Below, piece by piece: positions 28,205 through 36,945 of a stretch of DNA of 64,000 bases. The position numbers and the translations under genes are program-made. This DNA comes from Trueperella pecoris (GTDB taxonomy: Bacteria; Actinomycetota; Actinomycetes; Actinomycetales; Actinomycetaceae). The DNA lies in NCBI RefSeq assembly GCF_014926385.1, contig NZ_CP053291.1:62001-126000 (forward strand), written 5' to 3'. The notes beneath the pieces are model-generated. The model did no database searches. It had not been told where the DNA came from and worked only from the letters and a program-made list of their open reading frames with translations. Each line of letters starts with the position of its first letter. Within the stretch, counting starts at the first letter, position 1.

Positions 28205-29446
28205 CTACTTGGCCAGCATTGCGTTAGCTTCGGTTGCTGCGTCGCCGAGCGCCTGCTCGGGCGTCTTTTGGCCGTTGAGCATCTGCTGAAGATTTTCGTA
28301 GAGAACCTGATAGGTGCCGGTGCCGTTGGGGATCACGGGGAGGGGGTGAAGGATGTTGGCCTGCTCGGCGTACATCTTGGCGAACTGCTCGGGGTAGGTA
28401 GATTTCTCGTCCTTGCCCAGCGGAGGGAACGCGGCCTGCTTGTGGAGCTTCTCCATCTGCGGGCCGGAGGTGACGAAGGAGATCAGTTTGTAGCACAGGT
28501 CCTGATCGCCGCACTTTTTGAGCATGGCCAGGGAATCGGAGGCGATGAACGTGCCTTCTTGCTTGCCCTTGAGAGAGGTGATGGCGCCCCAGTTGATGCC
28601 GGCGTCGGTCCACTTTTGCATGTCCTGGTCGGAGGTGATGACGAACGCGGCCTTGCCCTCCTCGAAGTCCTTGCGCTGGGTTTCGGGGGTGGTGCCGGTT
28701 GCGGTCTCGTCGAGTACGCCCTTATCGCGCAGCTCCATGACGAACTTGGCGGCCTCCATCATTTCGGGAGAATCGAAGAGGGTCCTGGATCCGTCGTCGG
28801 CGAAAAGCTTGCCGCCTGCCTGGAAGAGGTAGGGGAAGAAGACGTGGTTCATGGCGCCGCGGGCCGGGTCGCCCCACGCGGCGGTGTAGGGCTTGATGCC
28901 GGCTTCCTTGAGCTTGACTCCGGCGTCGAGGAATTCTTGCCAGGTGGTGGGTGCCTCGACCCCGGCCTTGGCCAGGAGGTCCTTGTTGTAGAACAGCACG
29001 CGGGCGCCTCCGACGATGAGCGGGATGGAGTATTGCTTGCCGTCGAATTCGCCGTTCTTGAGGAAGTAGAAGTTATCCTTCTGCTCCTTGGTGACCTTGT
29101 CGGTGAGGTCGACGAGCTGGCCCTTGGCGATGTAGTCGCCGATCATTTCGGAGTACATGTAGCCGACGTCGGGGCCGTCGTTGGAGGAGATGCCGGTGAG
29201 GTACTTGGTCTCGTAGGCGTCCCAGGGGATGACGGTAATGTTGACGTCGACGTTGTTGTCCTTCTCGAACGGTGCGACGATCTCGTCCCACAGTTCCTTG
29301 TCCTGGTTGTTGGCGGCGAGCGGCGGGACCCACATGTTGAGTTTTGTGGCGGTGTCCTTCGACTCGGTGGTGCCACTTCCTCCGCATCCCGCTAGGAGCG
29401 CGAGCGTGGCTACCGCGGCGGCGAAAGTTTTAAACGAGCGTTTCAT
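28205..29446 (-). CDS. Sugar ABC transporter substrate-binding lipoprotein
   Basis: 413 residues. Lipoprotein signal MKRSFKTFAAAVATLALLAGC with lipobox LAGC. The mature chain is a family-1 solute-binding protein (SBP_bac_1): KLNMWVPPLAANNQDKELWDEI at the front, FYNKDLLAKAGVEAPTTWQEF in the hinge, and KAAFVITSDQDMQKW later. It captures an oligosaccharide at the cell surface for the two permeases that follow. ATG 29446 has a ribosome-binding site (AAGGAG) upstream. It is divergent from the ROK repressor. Confidence 0.94.
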   Translation of the reverse strand: MKRSFKTFAAAVATLALLAGCGGSGTTESKDTATKLNMWVPPLAANNQDKELWDEIVAPFEKDNNVDVNITVIPWDAYETKYLTGISSNDGPDVGYMYSEMIGDYIAKGQLVDLTDKVTKEQKDNFYFLKNGEFDGKQYSIPLIVGGARVLFYNKDLLAKAGVEAPTTWQEFLDAGVKLKEAGIKPYTAAWGDPARGAMNHVFFPYLFQAGGKLFADDGSRTLFDSPEMMEAAKFVMELRDKGVLDETATGTTPETQRKDFEEGKAAFVITSDQDMQKWTDAGINWGAITSLKGKQEGTFIASDSLAMLKKCGDQDLCYKLISFVTSGPQMEKLHKQAAFPPLGKDEKSTYPEQFAKMYAEQANILHPLPVIPNGTGTYQVLYENLQQMLNGQKTPEQALGDAATEANAMLAK

Positions 29447-29558
29447 GAATACTCCTTGACTAGTGCGGCGTCATTGCCGATGTGAGCGATTCTAATGAAA
29501 AGAAACCCAGTTACACAACCCCTCTTTGAATCGTGTTTCGTAACCAAATTGTGCCGTG

Positions 29559-29564
29559 TATAAT
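29559..29564 (+). promoter_or_regulatory. -10 element of the ROK regulator (leaderless candidate)
   Basis: A consensus TATAAT ends 6 nt before ATG 29571, and no ribosome-binding site is present. Confidence 0.55.
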
Positions 29565-29570
29565 AACTGT

Positions 29571-30734
29571 ATGGATAGGCAAACGGCTTTGACCCCACTT
29601 TTGGCTGGGGAATCCGGGTTGAATACACTCACCCGTGACAATTCGACGAACGCTGTGCTCAACGTGCTCTCGTCGGAACCGTTCGTCTTCTCGATTACCC
29701 ATGTCTGCCAGCTCAGTGGCCTTTCGCGCCCAACCGTGACCCGCATTCTTGGCGACCTCATCGACCACGGCCTCGTTGCCACGAAGACCGCCACCCGTGC
29801 CCACGCCACCGGTGGGCGCAAACCGCAACTGTTCTCGCTCAACCGCTCGCACCACTGCAGCGTTGTCTTGCGCGTGAATTACGACGTCGTACAGGCCTTC
29901 GCGCTCGACGCCGCGGGGGACGTCATCACTCGCCTAGCGTCGGACTTCTCCAACCCGTCCGAGGTCGGCGATCGCCTCGTCGGCGCGCTTGGTGAGATTC
30001 TCGATTCGATCGAGCGCCCAATCTACTCGGTGGCCGTCGTCGTGATGGGAATCGTCAATCGTGGGCTTGTGGTTCGTTCCGAGTCCTTCCCCGCGCTCAA
30101 CGACAACGCGTGGGTCGGCCGCCTCGACCAGATTCTTGCCGAGCGCGGGCACGAGGCACGGGTGGTCGCGCTCAACGACGCCAAGGTCGCAGCCCAATGG
30201 ATGTACAGCCAGCTCAATGCCCCAGACTCGGCAGAGTCAATGATCGCGATACACTGCTCGGAAGACATCGGCTGCGGCCTCATTTTTGGCGGCGTCCTCC
30301 TCGAGGGCGCCCACGGCGCCGCCGGGGAAATCCTGCAGGACACCGACGGCGCATGGATGCAGGTGTCGAAGTTTCTGCGAGAGCTCGAAGGCCAGCATGG
30401 CGATCCCATCCGTACCGTCTTCGCCCACGCCCAGCAGATCGATCGCGATAAGCCCTTTATTGGCGAACTTGGCAAGCTCATGGGCAGGGCGCTCACACCC
30501 ATGGTCCTCACGCTCGATCCGGACACGGTCGCCGTCGGCGGTGCAATCGTGGACTGCGGACCAGCGCTGATGGAAGCAATCGACCGCGAGCTACGCTCTG
30601 CCACCCCCACGCCTCCGGCGGTTCGCGTGGCCCCTCAGGGCGCGCAGTCCGTCCAGGAAGGCGCCAAGATGTACGTGCTCGGCCGGGCCCGCAGGCAGAT
30701 GCTCGACCTGGTCAACCCGCCCGCCCAGTTCTAG
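29571..30734 (+). CDS. ROK-family transcriptional repressor
   Basis: 387 residues from ATG 29571. N-terminal winged helix (about 25-72, ITHVCQLSGLSRPTVTRILGDLIDHGLV) with a C-terminal ROK (sugar-kinase-like) domain. Typical sugar-binding and zinc-finger motifs of ROK kinases are weak here: AIHCSEDIGCGLIFGGVLLEGAHGAAGEI keeps the glycine-rich ExGHGAAGE-type segment but lacks the Cys-rich zinc loop. NagC/Mlc-type regulators sense sugars or sugar phosphates. Its position, divergent from the ABC-glycosidase locus, suggests it represses that locus. The 124-nt spacer should hold its operator, but I see no convincing palindrome. Confidence 0.88.
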   Translation: MDRQTALTPLLAGESGLNTLTRDNSTNAVLNVLSSEPFVFSITHVCQLSGLSRPTVTRILGDLIDHGLVATKTATRAHATGGRKPQLFSLNRSHHCSVVLRVNYDVVQAFALDAAGDVITRLASDFSNPSEVGDRLVGALGEILDSIERPIYSVAVVVMGIVNRGLVVRSESFPALNDNAWVGRLDQILAERGHEARVVALNDAKVAAQWMYSQLNAPDSAESMIAIHCSEDIGCGLIFGGVLLEGAHGAAGEILQDTDGAWMQVSKFLRELEGQHGDPIRTVFAHAQQIDRDKPFIGELGKLMGRALTPMVLTLDPDTVAVGGAIVDCGPALMEAIDRELRSATPTPPAVRVAPQGAQSVQEGAKMYVLGRARRQMLDLVNPPAQF

Positions 30735-30786
30735 GGTGCGCAGCGAACGGACGCGCCCGGCGGTTCATATGCGCCCGGATGCGACC

Positions 30787-32058
30787 CTAGTCGCCGAAGA
30801 TCGTGCCGATCTCGAACTCTTCCGTGGTCGGGCCGTCTGCGTCGGCCCCGATGAAGCGTGATTCGTCGCGCCGGTGAGCGAGGACCTCGGCCACGTAGGC
30901 AGGGACGGCCTCGGCCATGGGGACGTCGCGATTCTCGCGTTCGGACATGAACCAGCGATGCTCGAGCACCTCGTGGAAGAGCTGGGCTGGCTGGAGCTTG
31001 GCGCGCAACTCGGCGGGGATGGCCGACACGGTCGGCTCGTAGACGTTCATCATCCACTCGTGAGCCACGATCTCGAGCGGGAAGTTCGACTTGCCCGTCA
31101 TCGCACGGTAGGACTCCATGTCGTTCACCAGGCGTCGCGCCTGCTTTTCTTCGACGTCAAGGCCGGTCAGGCGCATGAGCTTGCGCGAATAGTGGCCGAG
31201 ATCGACCACTTTGGGCTGAATGGAAATGGAGGTGCCGTCGATGTCGGTGGACATGGCGAGCTCGCCCACCTCGAAGCCCAGGTCGTTGAGCCGGCGGATG
31301 CGCGCATCCACGCGCCAACGCTCGGAACGGTCGAAGGACTCCTCGCTGGTGAGCTCGTCCCACAGTTCGCGGTAGCGCTCTTCAAAACGGTTGCCGACGG
31401 CGATGGCATCAAATTCGGGATCAAGAATGGAGCCGGCTTGCAAGTCCATGAGCTCGCCGATGATATTCACGCGGGCCACGTCGATGTCGTAGTGGCGTTT
31501 GCGCTGGGACAGGTTGTCCTCGAGTTCGCCCGTCTCCGCGTCCACGAGGTATGCAGAAAACTCGCCCGCATCTCGCCTGAACAGCGTGTTCGACAGCGAG
31601 ACGTCTCCCCAGTAAAAGCCTAGTAGATGCAGGCGCACCATGAGAACGGCCAGGGCGTCAATGAGGCGGTGGACGGTGTCCGTGCGCATCGAGGCCTGCC
31701 CGAAGAGCGAGCGATAGGGCAACGAGAAGGGAAGATGGTGGGTGACGAGGGCGGCGTTGAGTGGCTCCCCGTTATCGTCGTAGCGGCCCGTAATCACAGC
31801 CAGCGGTTCCACGCACGGCGCGGCTACGCGGTTAAGGTCGCGGAGCGTTTCGTACTCGTGGTAGGCAACCGACTCGCCGATTTCCTTGACGGCGACAACC
31901 TTGCCCGCCAAATAAGCGAAGCGCACAATGTGGCGGGAAATTCCGCGAGGCAGCGCGGCGATGATGTCCATGGGCCACTCCTCAAGCGGAATGTTCCACG
32001 GAAGATCAAGAAGTGCGGGCTCGACCTGTGCAGAAGTGATCTGCAACGACTTGATCAT
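30787..32058 (-). CDS. DUF4032 protein, kinase-like fold
   Basis: 423 residues. The N-terminal half looks like a degenerate lipopolysaccharide-kinase/protein-kinase fold: VVAVKEIGE (Lys), LHLLGFYWGDVSLSNTLF (catalytic-loop-like D and N), YLVDAETGEL (DxE in place of DFG). The C-terminal DUF4032 domain follows (VDLGHYSRKLMRLTGLDVEEKQARRL). The family is common in actinobacteria, often beside a multiple-sugar ABC ATPase as here (171 nt downstream of that gene on the same strand). The function is unknown. ATG 32058 is preceded by GAGGAGAGG. Its coding end faces the ROK gene. Confidence 0.85.
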   Translation of the reverse strand: MIKSLQITSAQVEPALLDLPWNIPLEEWPMDIIAALPRGISRHIVRFAYLAGKVVAVKEIGESVAYHEYETLRDLNRVAAPCVEPLAVITGRYDDNGEPLNAALVTHHLPFSLPYRSLFGQASMRTDTVHRLIDALAVLMVRLHLLGFYWGDVSLSNTLFRRDAGEFSAYLVDAETGELEDNLSQRKRHYDIDVARVNIIGELMDLQAGSILDPEFDAIAVGNRFEERYRELWDELTSEESFDRSERWRVDARIRRLNDLGFEVGELAMSTDIDGTSISIQPKVVDLGHYSRKLMRLTGLDVEEKQARRLVNDMESYRAMTGKSNFPLEIVAHEWMMNVYEPTVSAIPAELRAKLQPAQLFHEVLEHRWFMSERENRDVPMAEAVPAYVAEVLAHRRDESRFIGADADGPTTEEFEIGTIFGD

Positions 32059-32140
32059 GCCTCTCCTCTTTCATTCAAGATGCGTAAACCGGGATACCAC
32101 TTTACCCGAGCGCGGGCGAGGCCCGAGTCAGCCTGTGGAC

Positions 32141-32208
32141 GACGCCGGAGCCCGGCCTAAACCTGAGCCGGATATGGGCGACGCCGGAGCCCGGCGTAAA
32201 CCTGAGCC
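32141..32208. repeat. Two 29-bp direct repeats, 39-bp period
   Basis: A 29-bp unit at 32141-32169 beginning GACGCCGGAGCCCGG recurs at 32180-32208 with one mismatch. It lies between the ATPase gene and the DUF4032 gene, in non-coding DNA. No U-run or strong hairpin is present. Confidence 0.7.
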
Positions 32209-32230
32209 CCGGCGTCGTGGGTGCCTGAAA

Positions 32231-33421
32231 TTAGGCCTGCGGATCCTCTACGCGGACCTCGGCGGCGGCGTTATCCACGTCCTTCATCACATCGCGAGTG
32301 ACGGCGGACTCGATGCGCTCGCCGGTCGAGGTGGAGAAGAAGTGGGTGTGCTCTGCCTTCGGCTTGAGGTAGATGACTTCGCCAGCAGCCGGCACGTGGT
32401 ACGGCTCGATGCGAACAACCATCGTCTCCGACTGGTCGCCAGAACCGAACTTGTCCGACTCGCGCTCTGCGCCGACGACGGTGCCGTAGACGTAAGCGTC
32501 AGAACCGAGCGACTCGACGAAGGTGACCTTCACCGGGATGCCGCCCTGGCCGGCGGGAGCAACCTCGAGAGCCTCGGGGCGCAGACCAACCGTGAGCGAG
32601 CCGTCCTTGCGGGCAACCTCGACCACGTCGGCCGGGAGCGGGAAGCGGGCGTCGCCAAAGACGGCGTCGTTCCCCTCGACACGCCAGGTGCCAAGGTTCA
32701 TGGCCGGGGAGCCGATGAAGCCTGCGACGAAGGCGTTGGCCGGGCGGGAGAACATCTCAGCCGGGGAAGCAACCTGCTGGAGGATGCCGTCCTTGAGGAC
32801 TGCGATGCGATCGCCCATGGTCAGGGCCTCGGTCTGGTCGTGGGTGACGTACACGGTGGTGACGCCGAGCGAGCGCTGCAGTGACGCGATCTGCGTACGA
32901 GTCTGAACACGGAGCTTGGCGTCAAGGTTGGACAGCGGCTCGTCCATGAGGAAGACCTGCGGCTTACGAACAATTGCACGGCCCATGGCAACGCGCTGAC
33001 GCTGACCACCGGAGAGTGCCTTCGGCTTGCGATCGAGGTACTGGGTCAGATCCAGGATCTTGGCCGCTTCCTCAACGCGCTGACGGATAACTTCCTTATC
33101 CTCGCCTGCGATCTTCAAGGCAAAGCCCATGTTGTCCGCAACGGTCATATGCGGGTACAGGGCGTAGTTCTGGAAGACCATCGCAATGTCGCGGTCCTTC
33201 GGGGTGACGTCAGTGACGTCACGGTCGCCAATGTAGATGCGGCCAGAGTTAACGTCCTCCAGGCCGGCAAGCATACGAAGCGACGTGGACTTACCACAGC
33301 CGGAAGGGCCGACGAGCACGAGGAACTCGCCATCCTTAATTTCAAGGTTAAGAGCATCAACAGCAGGGGTCGTTGCTCCGGGGTAAACGCGGGTAGCGTT
33401 TTCAAATGTAACAGTCGCCAT
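32231..33421 (-). CDS. Multiple-sugar ABC transporter ATPase (MsiK/UgpC/MsmX type)
   Basis: 396 residues. Walker A GPSGCGKST (about 38-46), Q-loop MVFQNYALYPH, signature LSGGQRQRVAMGRAIV, Walker B VFLMDEPLSNLD and the H-loop in VTHDQTEA are intact. The C-terminal TOBE/OB-fold regulatory region is typical of MalK/MsiK. Neither sugar ABC locus in this window has an ATPase, and this gene is unlinked to permeases, so it likely energises both, as MsiK does in Streptomyces. RBS GAAGGGA precedes the ATG. The 256-nt upstream region contains an inverted repeat at 33475. Confidence 0.93.
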   Translation of the reverse strand: MATVTFENATRVYPGATTPAVDALNLEIKDGEFLVLVGPSGCGKSTSLRMLAGLEDVNSGRIYIGDRDVTDVTPKDRDIAMVFQNYALYPHMTVADNMGFALKIAGEDKEVIRQRVEEAAKILDLTQYLDRKPKALSGGQRQRVAMGRAIVRKPQVFLMDEPLSNLDAKLRVQTRTQIASLQRSLGVTTVYVTHDQTEALTMGDRIAVLKDGILQQVASPAEMFSRPANAFVAGFIGSPAMNLGTWRVEGNDAVFGDARFPLPADVVEVARKDGSLTVGLRPEALEVAPAGQGGIPVKVTFVESLGSDAYVYGTVVGAERESDKFGSGDQSETMVVRIEPYHVPAAGEVIYLKPKAEHTHFFSTSTGERIESAVTRDVMKDVDNAAAEVRVEDPQA

Positions 33422-33474
33422 TATTCATGGTTCCCTTCACCGGCAGGTACGTGCCGGACGATCCGTTGTGAAAG

Positions 33475-33498
33475 GTGTCAGTGTGTCAACTCTGACAC
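33475..33498. promoter_or_regulatory. Inverted repeat upstream of the ATPase gene
   Basis: GTGTCAG (33475-33481) and CTGACAC (33492-33498) flank a 10-nt spacer that contains a third TGTCA. It lies 54-77 nt upstream of the ATPase start and may be an operator. A shorter dyad, CCGGCA...TGCCGG, lies at about 33440-33457. Confidence 0.35.
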
Positions 33499-33677
33499 GA
33501 CATCAACATCGGCGTTGACGTCCCCAGTATTCTTACACATTCTCCGGGCTGTAGAGTAAGCACTATTGAGATTTGTAAGACAATAATGACGCTATTCGGC
33601 AACAGGTCTAGGAACTGGCGTGGTTTTGTTGGCTTCGCCCAGAGAAAACTAGTCGGTCTTGCAAGAATTGAGGTGAC

Positions 33678-35540
33678 ATGCGGTTAGGTTCGACGATCGG
33701 TGGATACCGGATCGTGGAGAAGATCGGCTCAGGAGGCATGTCCGTCGTCTATCGTGCGATCGACGCCGACGGGCGCGACGTCGCCCTCAAACTCTTGCAC
33801 CCCGAACTCGCCGTGGACCCCCGCGCGCGCCAACGGCTACGCCGCGAGGTGGCAATGCTCCAACGCGTCAAGGGCCCATATGTGGCTCAGATCCTCGACG
33901 CAGAGACAGACGAGGAAGAAATCTTCATCGTCACCGAACTCATCGAGGGCCCGACTCTCGATCGAGACGTGCGCGAATCCGGGCGCTACGAGGGTGGCGA
34001 CCTGCTCGAACTGGGCCAAGAACTATCCGCCGCGCTGGAGTCGATCCATCACGCGGGGGTTTTACATCGCGACCTGAAGCCCTCCAACGTGATGATGGGG
34101 GCAGACGGGCCGGTCCTCATCGACTTCGGCATCGCCCAGCTCGGCGACGACCTGCGCATGACCCAAACCGGCTCCCTCACCCACACCCCGGGCTTCTGCG
34201 ATCCACGTGTGATCCGCGGTCAGGATCCCGACGTCGACGCCGACTGGTGGGCGCTCGCCGCCGTCCTCGCCTATGCCGCGACCGGACGAGCGCCATTCGG
34301 AGTAGGGAATTCGCCCGCTGTCATGCATCGGGTTATCACCGGCGACGCCCAGCTCGACGGCCTGCCAGCGGGCGTTGCCCGGGCATTTCGCGCCGCCCTC
34401 TCGCCACGACTCGAGGGACGCCTCAATTTCGCCGACCTGCTCGGGGCCCTGGCCACCGGCGAAGCCAGTGGCGGGTTTGGCAGCGCTCGCGAAGCCACCG
34501 GCTACACGGATTCTTACGAGCTCGCTGGCGCCTCTGACCAGTACACCCAGGTCTGGGAGGAGCCAGCCACTCAGCACACCCAGGTCTGGGACGAGTCGGC
34601 TCAAGACGCGCTGGCGGAAAACGTCGGCGCAACCCGCCCGATCGTCACCGGGGGTTCGTTCGCGACGGCTCCCTACGGCGTCGGCGATCTTGACCAAACC
34701 GGCCAAATGACGACGCCGTATAGCCTCGACCCCACCCGCCAACAGGCGTATCCGGGGCCGGCGCTGCCCCCGGCGGTGCACGAGCCGCCTAACACCGCCA
34801 ACATGCCGACCTTCGACCCCGGTCGTGGCGGGCACCAAGACGTCGAGCGTGGGCACCCGGCCAGCGTCGCGCCCGGCGGCCCGCAACGAACCTCCATCTT
34901 CGACCGTCCTGCCTTTTCCCAGCCGCCCGCGCCCATCGCCGGCGACGCCGCCCAACCCGACGCCCTGAGCTGCCCATACGCCCCCGGGCAGGCGCTCCCG
35001 GGGTGGTACAAGCCACCACGAAAGGCGCGTTTGCAGGTGCTGGCGGTGGGCGTCATCGTCGTGCTTTTTGCGTTGGCGTGGCCGGTCGCCGCCGCGGCAG
35101 CCGCCGGGGCGCTCATCTTCGCAGTGTCGTGGCTGGGCGGCGCGCAAGCCGACCTGAAAGAACGCAGGGCGAGGCGCGGGGGACCGTACCGCAACGACGT
35201 CGTCGGAGCATTCGCTCGATCGCCACTGACGCTGCTGGGCGCGGCGCTGCGCACCCTCGTGTCGCTGGCGGTGGGAGCCGGCGTGGGATGGGCCACCCTC
35301 ACCGGCCTAGGTCTGTTCACCACGTTCACGACGCCGATCGCGAACGCCGTCGGGGTAGGGGTCGGGCTCGTTGTTGCCTGGCTGATGGGGACCAACGCCA
35401 ACGGGCGCGAGGGCGCGCGCTACGTCATGGAAAGCATCGCGCCATCGGCAGGCTACCGGCTCTTTTGGCTGGCGATTACGCTAGTCGTGTCGATGGCGGC
35501 CGTTGTGGTTGTCAGCCAGAGTGGTGTGAAGCTATTTTAG
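33678..35540 (+). CDS. Membrane Ser/Thr protein kinase without PASTA repeats
   Basis: 620 residues. Kinase domain 1-260 with Gly-loop IGSGGMSVVY, Lys38 (VALKLL), catalytic HRDLKPSNV (Asp132) and DFG at 149-151, so it should be active. A Pro/Thr/Gln-rich linker (about 270-450) contains a duplicated Y/H-TQVW motif. Three or four hydrophobic segments follow at the C-terminus (LAVGVIVVLFALAWPVAAAAAAGALIF and others). PASTA domains, found in PknB, are absent, so this is not the usual wall-growth kinase. ATG 33678 has GAGGTGAC immediately upstream. Confidence 0.9.
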   Translation: MRLGSTIGGYRIVEKIGSGGMSVVYRAIDADGRDVALKLLHPELAVDPRARQRLRREVAMLQRVKGPYVAQILDAETDEEEIFIVTELIEGPTLDRDVRESGRYEGGDLLELGQELSAALESIHHAGVLHRDLKPSNVMMGADGPVLIDFGIAQLGDDLRMTQTGSLTHTPGFCDPRVIRGQDPDVDADWWALAAVLAYAATGRAPFGVGNSPAVMHRVITGDAQLDGLPAGVARAFRAALSPRLEGRLNFADLLGALATGEASGGFGSAREATGYTDSYELAGASDQYTQVWEEPATQHTQVWDESAQDALAENVGATRPIVTGGSFATAPYGVGDLDQTGQMTTPYSLDPTRQQAYPGPALPPAVHEPPNTANMPTFDPGRGGHQDVERGHPASVAPGGPQRTSIFDRPAFSQPPAPIAGDAAQPDALSCPYAPGQALPGWYKPPRKARLQVLAVGVIVVLFALAWPVAAAAAAGALIFAVSWLGGAQADLKERRARRGGPYRNDVVGAFARSPLTLLGAALRTLVSLAVGAGVGWATLTGLGLFTTFTTPIANAVGVGVGLVVAWLMGTNANGREGARYVMESIAPSAGYRLFWLAITLVVSMAAVVVVSQSGVKLF

Positions 35541-35634
35541 GCATCAACACATAGGTGTCATGCGTGCCAAGTGCGCGTCGGTTGGATTGTGTGTGCCAGG
35601 TGCGCGTCGCACGAACCGGAAAGATAGAGGAACA

Positions 35635-36465
35635 ATGGCAGGAAACGACCAGAAAGCCCACGCGGCTTCCAAGAAGGAAAAGCGCGAGATCGCTCGCGAA
35701 AGGGCCCGCATTCTGCGCGAGCAGGAAGCCAAGCGTCAGCGCCGCAACAAGGCCCTGATGATTGGGGGCGCCCTCGTCGCGCTCCTGCTTGTCGTCTTCG
35801 CCATGCTCCAGCTCCTAGGCAAGACGGGCCAGCCGAACACCGGCACCTACACCGGCACCGCGCGTCCGGCCAAGATCGCCAACATCACCGACGACTACGG
35901 CATCGACGTGAATGCGCAAGGCGTTGCGGGTAAGAGCGTCGAGGGTGCCGGGGTACTTTCGGTCTACTCGGACTACACCTGCGGGGGCTGCATCAACCTC
36001 GAGTCCGGCTACGCCGCGAAGTATCACCAGCACGCCGAAGCCGGCGAACTCTCCGTTCGCCTCTACCCGGTGGCAACCCTGAACAACCCCATCTCGGACA
36101 ACGCCACGGCCGCAATGTTCTACGTCGCTACATACGCGCCCGAGCAGGCGTGGGCCTACAACGACGCACTTTTCGAGCGCACCGCGAAGACCGTCAAAGA
36201 GCATGCCTCCCACCCGACTGAGGCGGAATTCGCTGATATCGCCGCGAAGGTTGGTGTTCCGAAAGATGTTGTCAACGACCTGCCGGCATCCATCGCCGCC
36301 GAAGATTGGAAGGGTGTGGTCAAATCGGCGACGGAGGCCTTCCGTGGGAAGAATTACAACGCCACTCCCACCCTCGAGGTCAACGGCACGGTTGACGATT
36401 CCTGGCTCAAGGACGGCAACGTCGAGGCCGTGATCCAGGCCGCCATCGACGCCGGCAAGAAGTAG
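35635..36465 (+). CDS. DsbA-like thioredoxin-fold membrane protein
   Basis: 276 residues from ATG 35635 (AGAGGAA upstream). A highly basic/acidic cytoplasmic head (1-40) and one membrane helix (41-61) precede an outside thioredoxin_4/DsbA domain. The active-site Cys116-Gly-Gly-Cys119 (YSDYTCGGCINLE) and the cis-Pro region (YNATPTLEVNG) are visible. It probably forms or reshuffles disulfides in exported proteins. It lies 94 nt after the kinase gene and may be in the same transcript. The 3' flank carries two copies of GCTGCGGTGACGGCG (36517, 36538). Confidence 0.9.
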   Translation: MAGNDQKAHAASKKEKREIARERARILREQEAKRQRRNKALMIGGALVALLLVVFAMLQLLGKTGQPNTGTYTGTARPAKIANITDDYGIDVNAQGVAGKSVEGAGVLSVYSDYTCGGCINLESGYAAKYHQHAEAGELSVRLYPVATLNNPISDNATAAMFYVATYAPEQAWAYNDALFERTAKTVKEHASHPTEAEFADIAAKVGVPKDVVNDLPASIAAEDWKGVVKSATEAFRGKNYNATPTLEVNGTVDDSWLKDGNVEAVIQAAIDAGKK

Positions 36466-36666
36466 GCTTGCGCGCTTGGCCTCCTAGTGCGGACCTCGGC
36501 GGCGGCTGGGCGTGGGCTGCGGTGACGGCGTCGTTGGCTGCGGTGACGGCGCTTCAGCGGTGAGAGTGTGGCCAGCGTGATGGCCACACTCGTGCCTAGA
36601 CGTTGTCAATCTTGCGCATTATCTGGCACACTTGTTTCGTCCGCGCGGGCGCACCCGCAAGGTGAC

Positions 36667-36742
36667 GCCTCCTTAGCTCAGTTGGTAGAGCAACGCTCTT
36701 GTAAAGCGTAGGTCGTCAGTTCGAGTCTGACAGGGGGCTCCA
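36667..36742 (+). tRNA. tRNA-Thr (anticodon TGT), CCA encoded
   Basis: Acceptor GCCTCCT (36667-36673) pairs with AGGGGGC (36732-36738) with one G-U. D-loop AGCTCAGTTGGTAGAGC, anticodon TGT at 36700-36702, T-loop TTCGAGT. CCA is encoded at 36740-36742, unlike the tRNA-Ser in this window. Confidence 0.97.
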
Positions 36743-36746
36743 CTTG

Positions 36747-36780
36747 TGGCTTCGATCCAGTGAGGGTTGAAGCCATTTTT
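36747..36780 (+). terminator. Terminator of tRNA-Thr
   Basis: TGGCTTC (36747-36753) pairs with GAAGCCA (36769-36775), followed by TTTTT. Confidence 0.8.
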
Positions 36781-36945
36781 GGCGCTTAGCCCGCCCTAGC
36801 CAGTCCAACTTCCGGGGAACACGTCAAATATTCCGAGCTCCACCCCCTCGCGACTGGGGCCTCATGACATGCACCCTTGCGGCTGATGCGCGCCCTTGCG
36901 GCAACAGGTGTAGAAATCGCACTTTCGGGCCTGGTGCTAACCCTA

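Noticed and set aside
28268-29395. 375-residue plus-strand frame
   Set aside because: Antisense shadow of the binding-protein gene; Gly/Val/Leu-rich artefact of codon bias.
34062-35147. 361-residue minus-strand frame
   Set aside because: Antisense to the Ser/Thr kinase gene.
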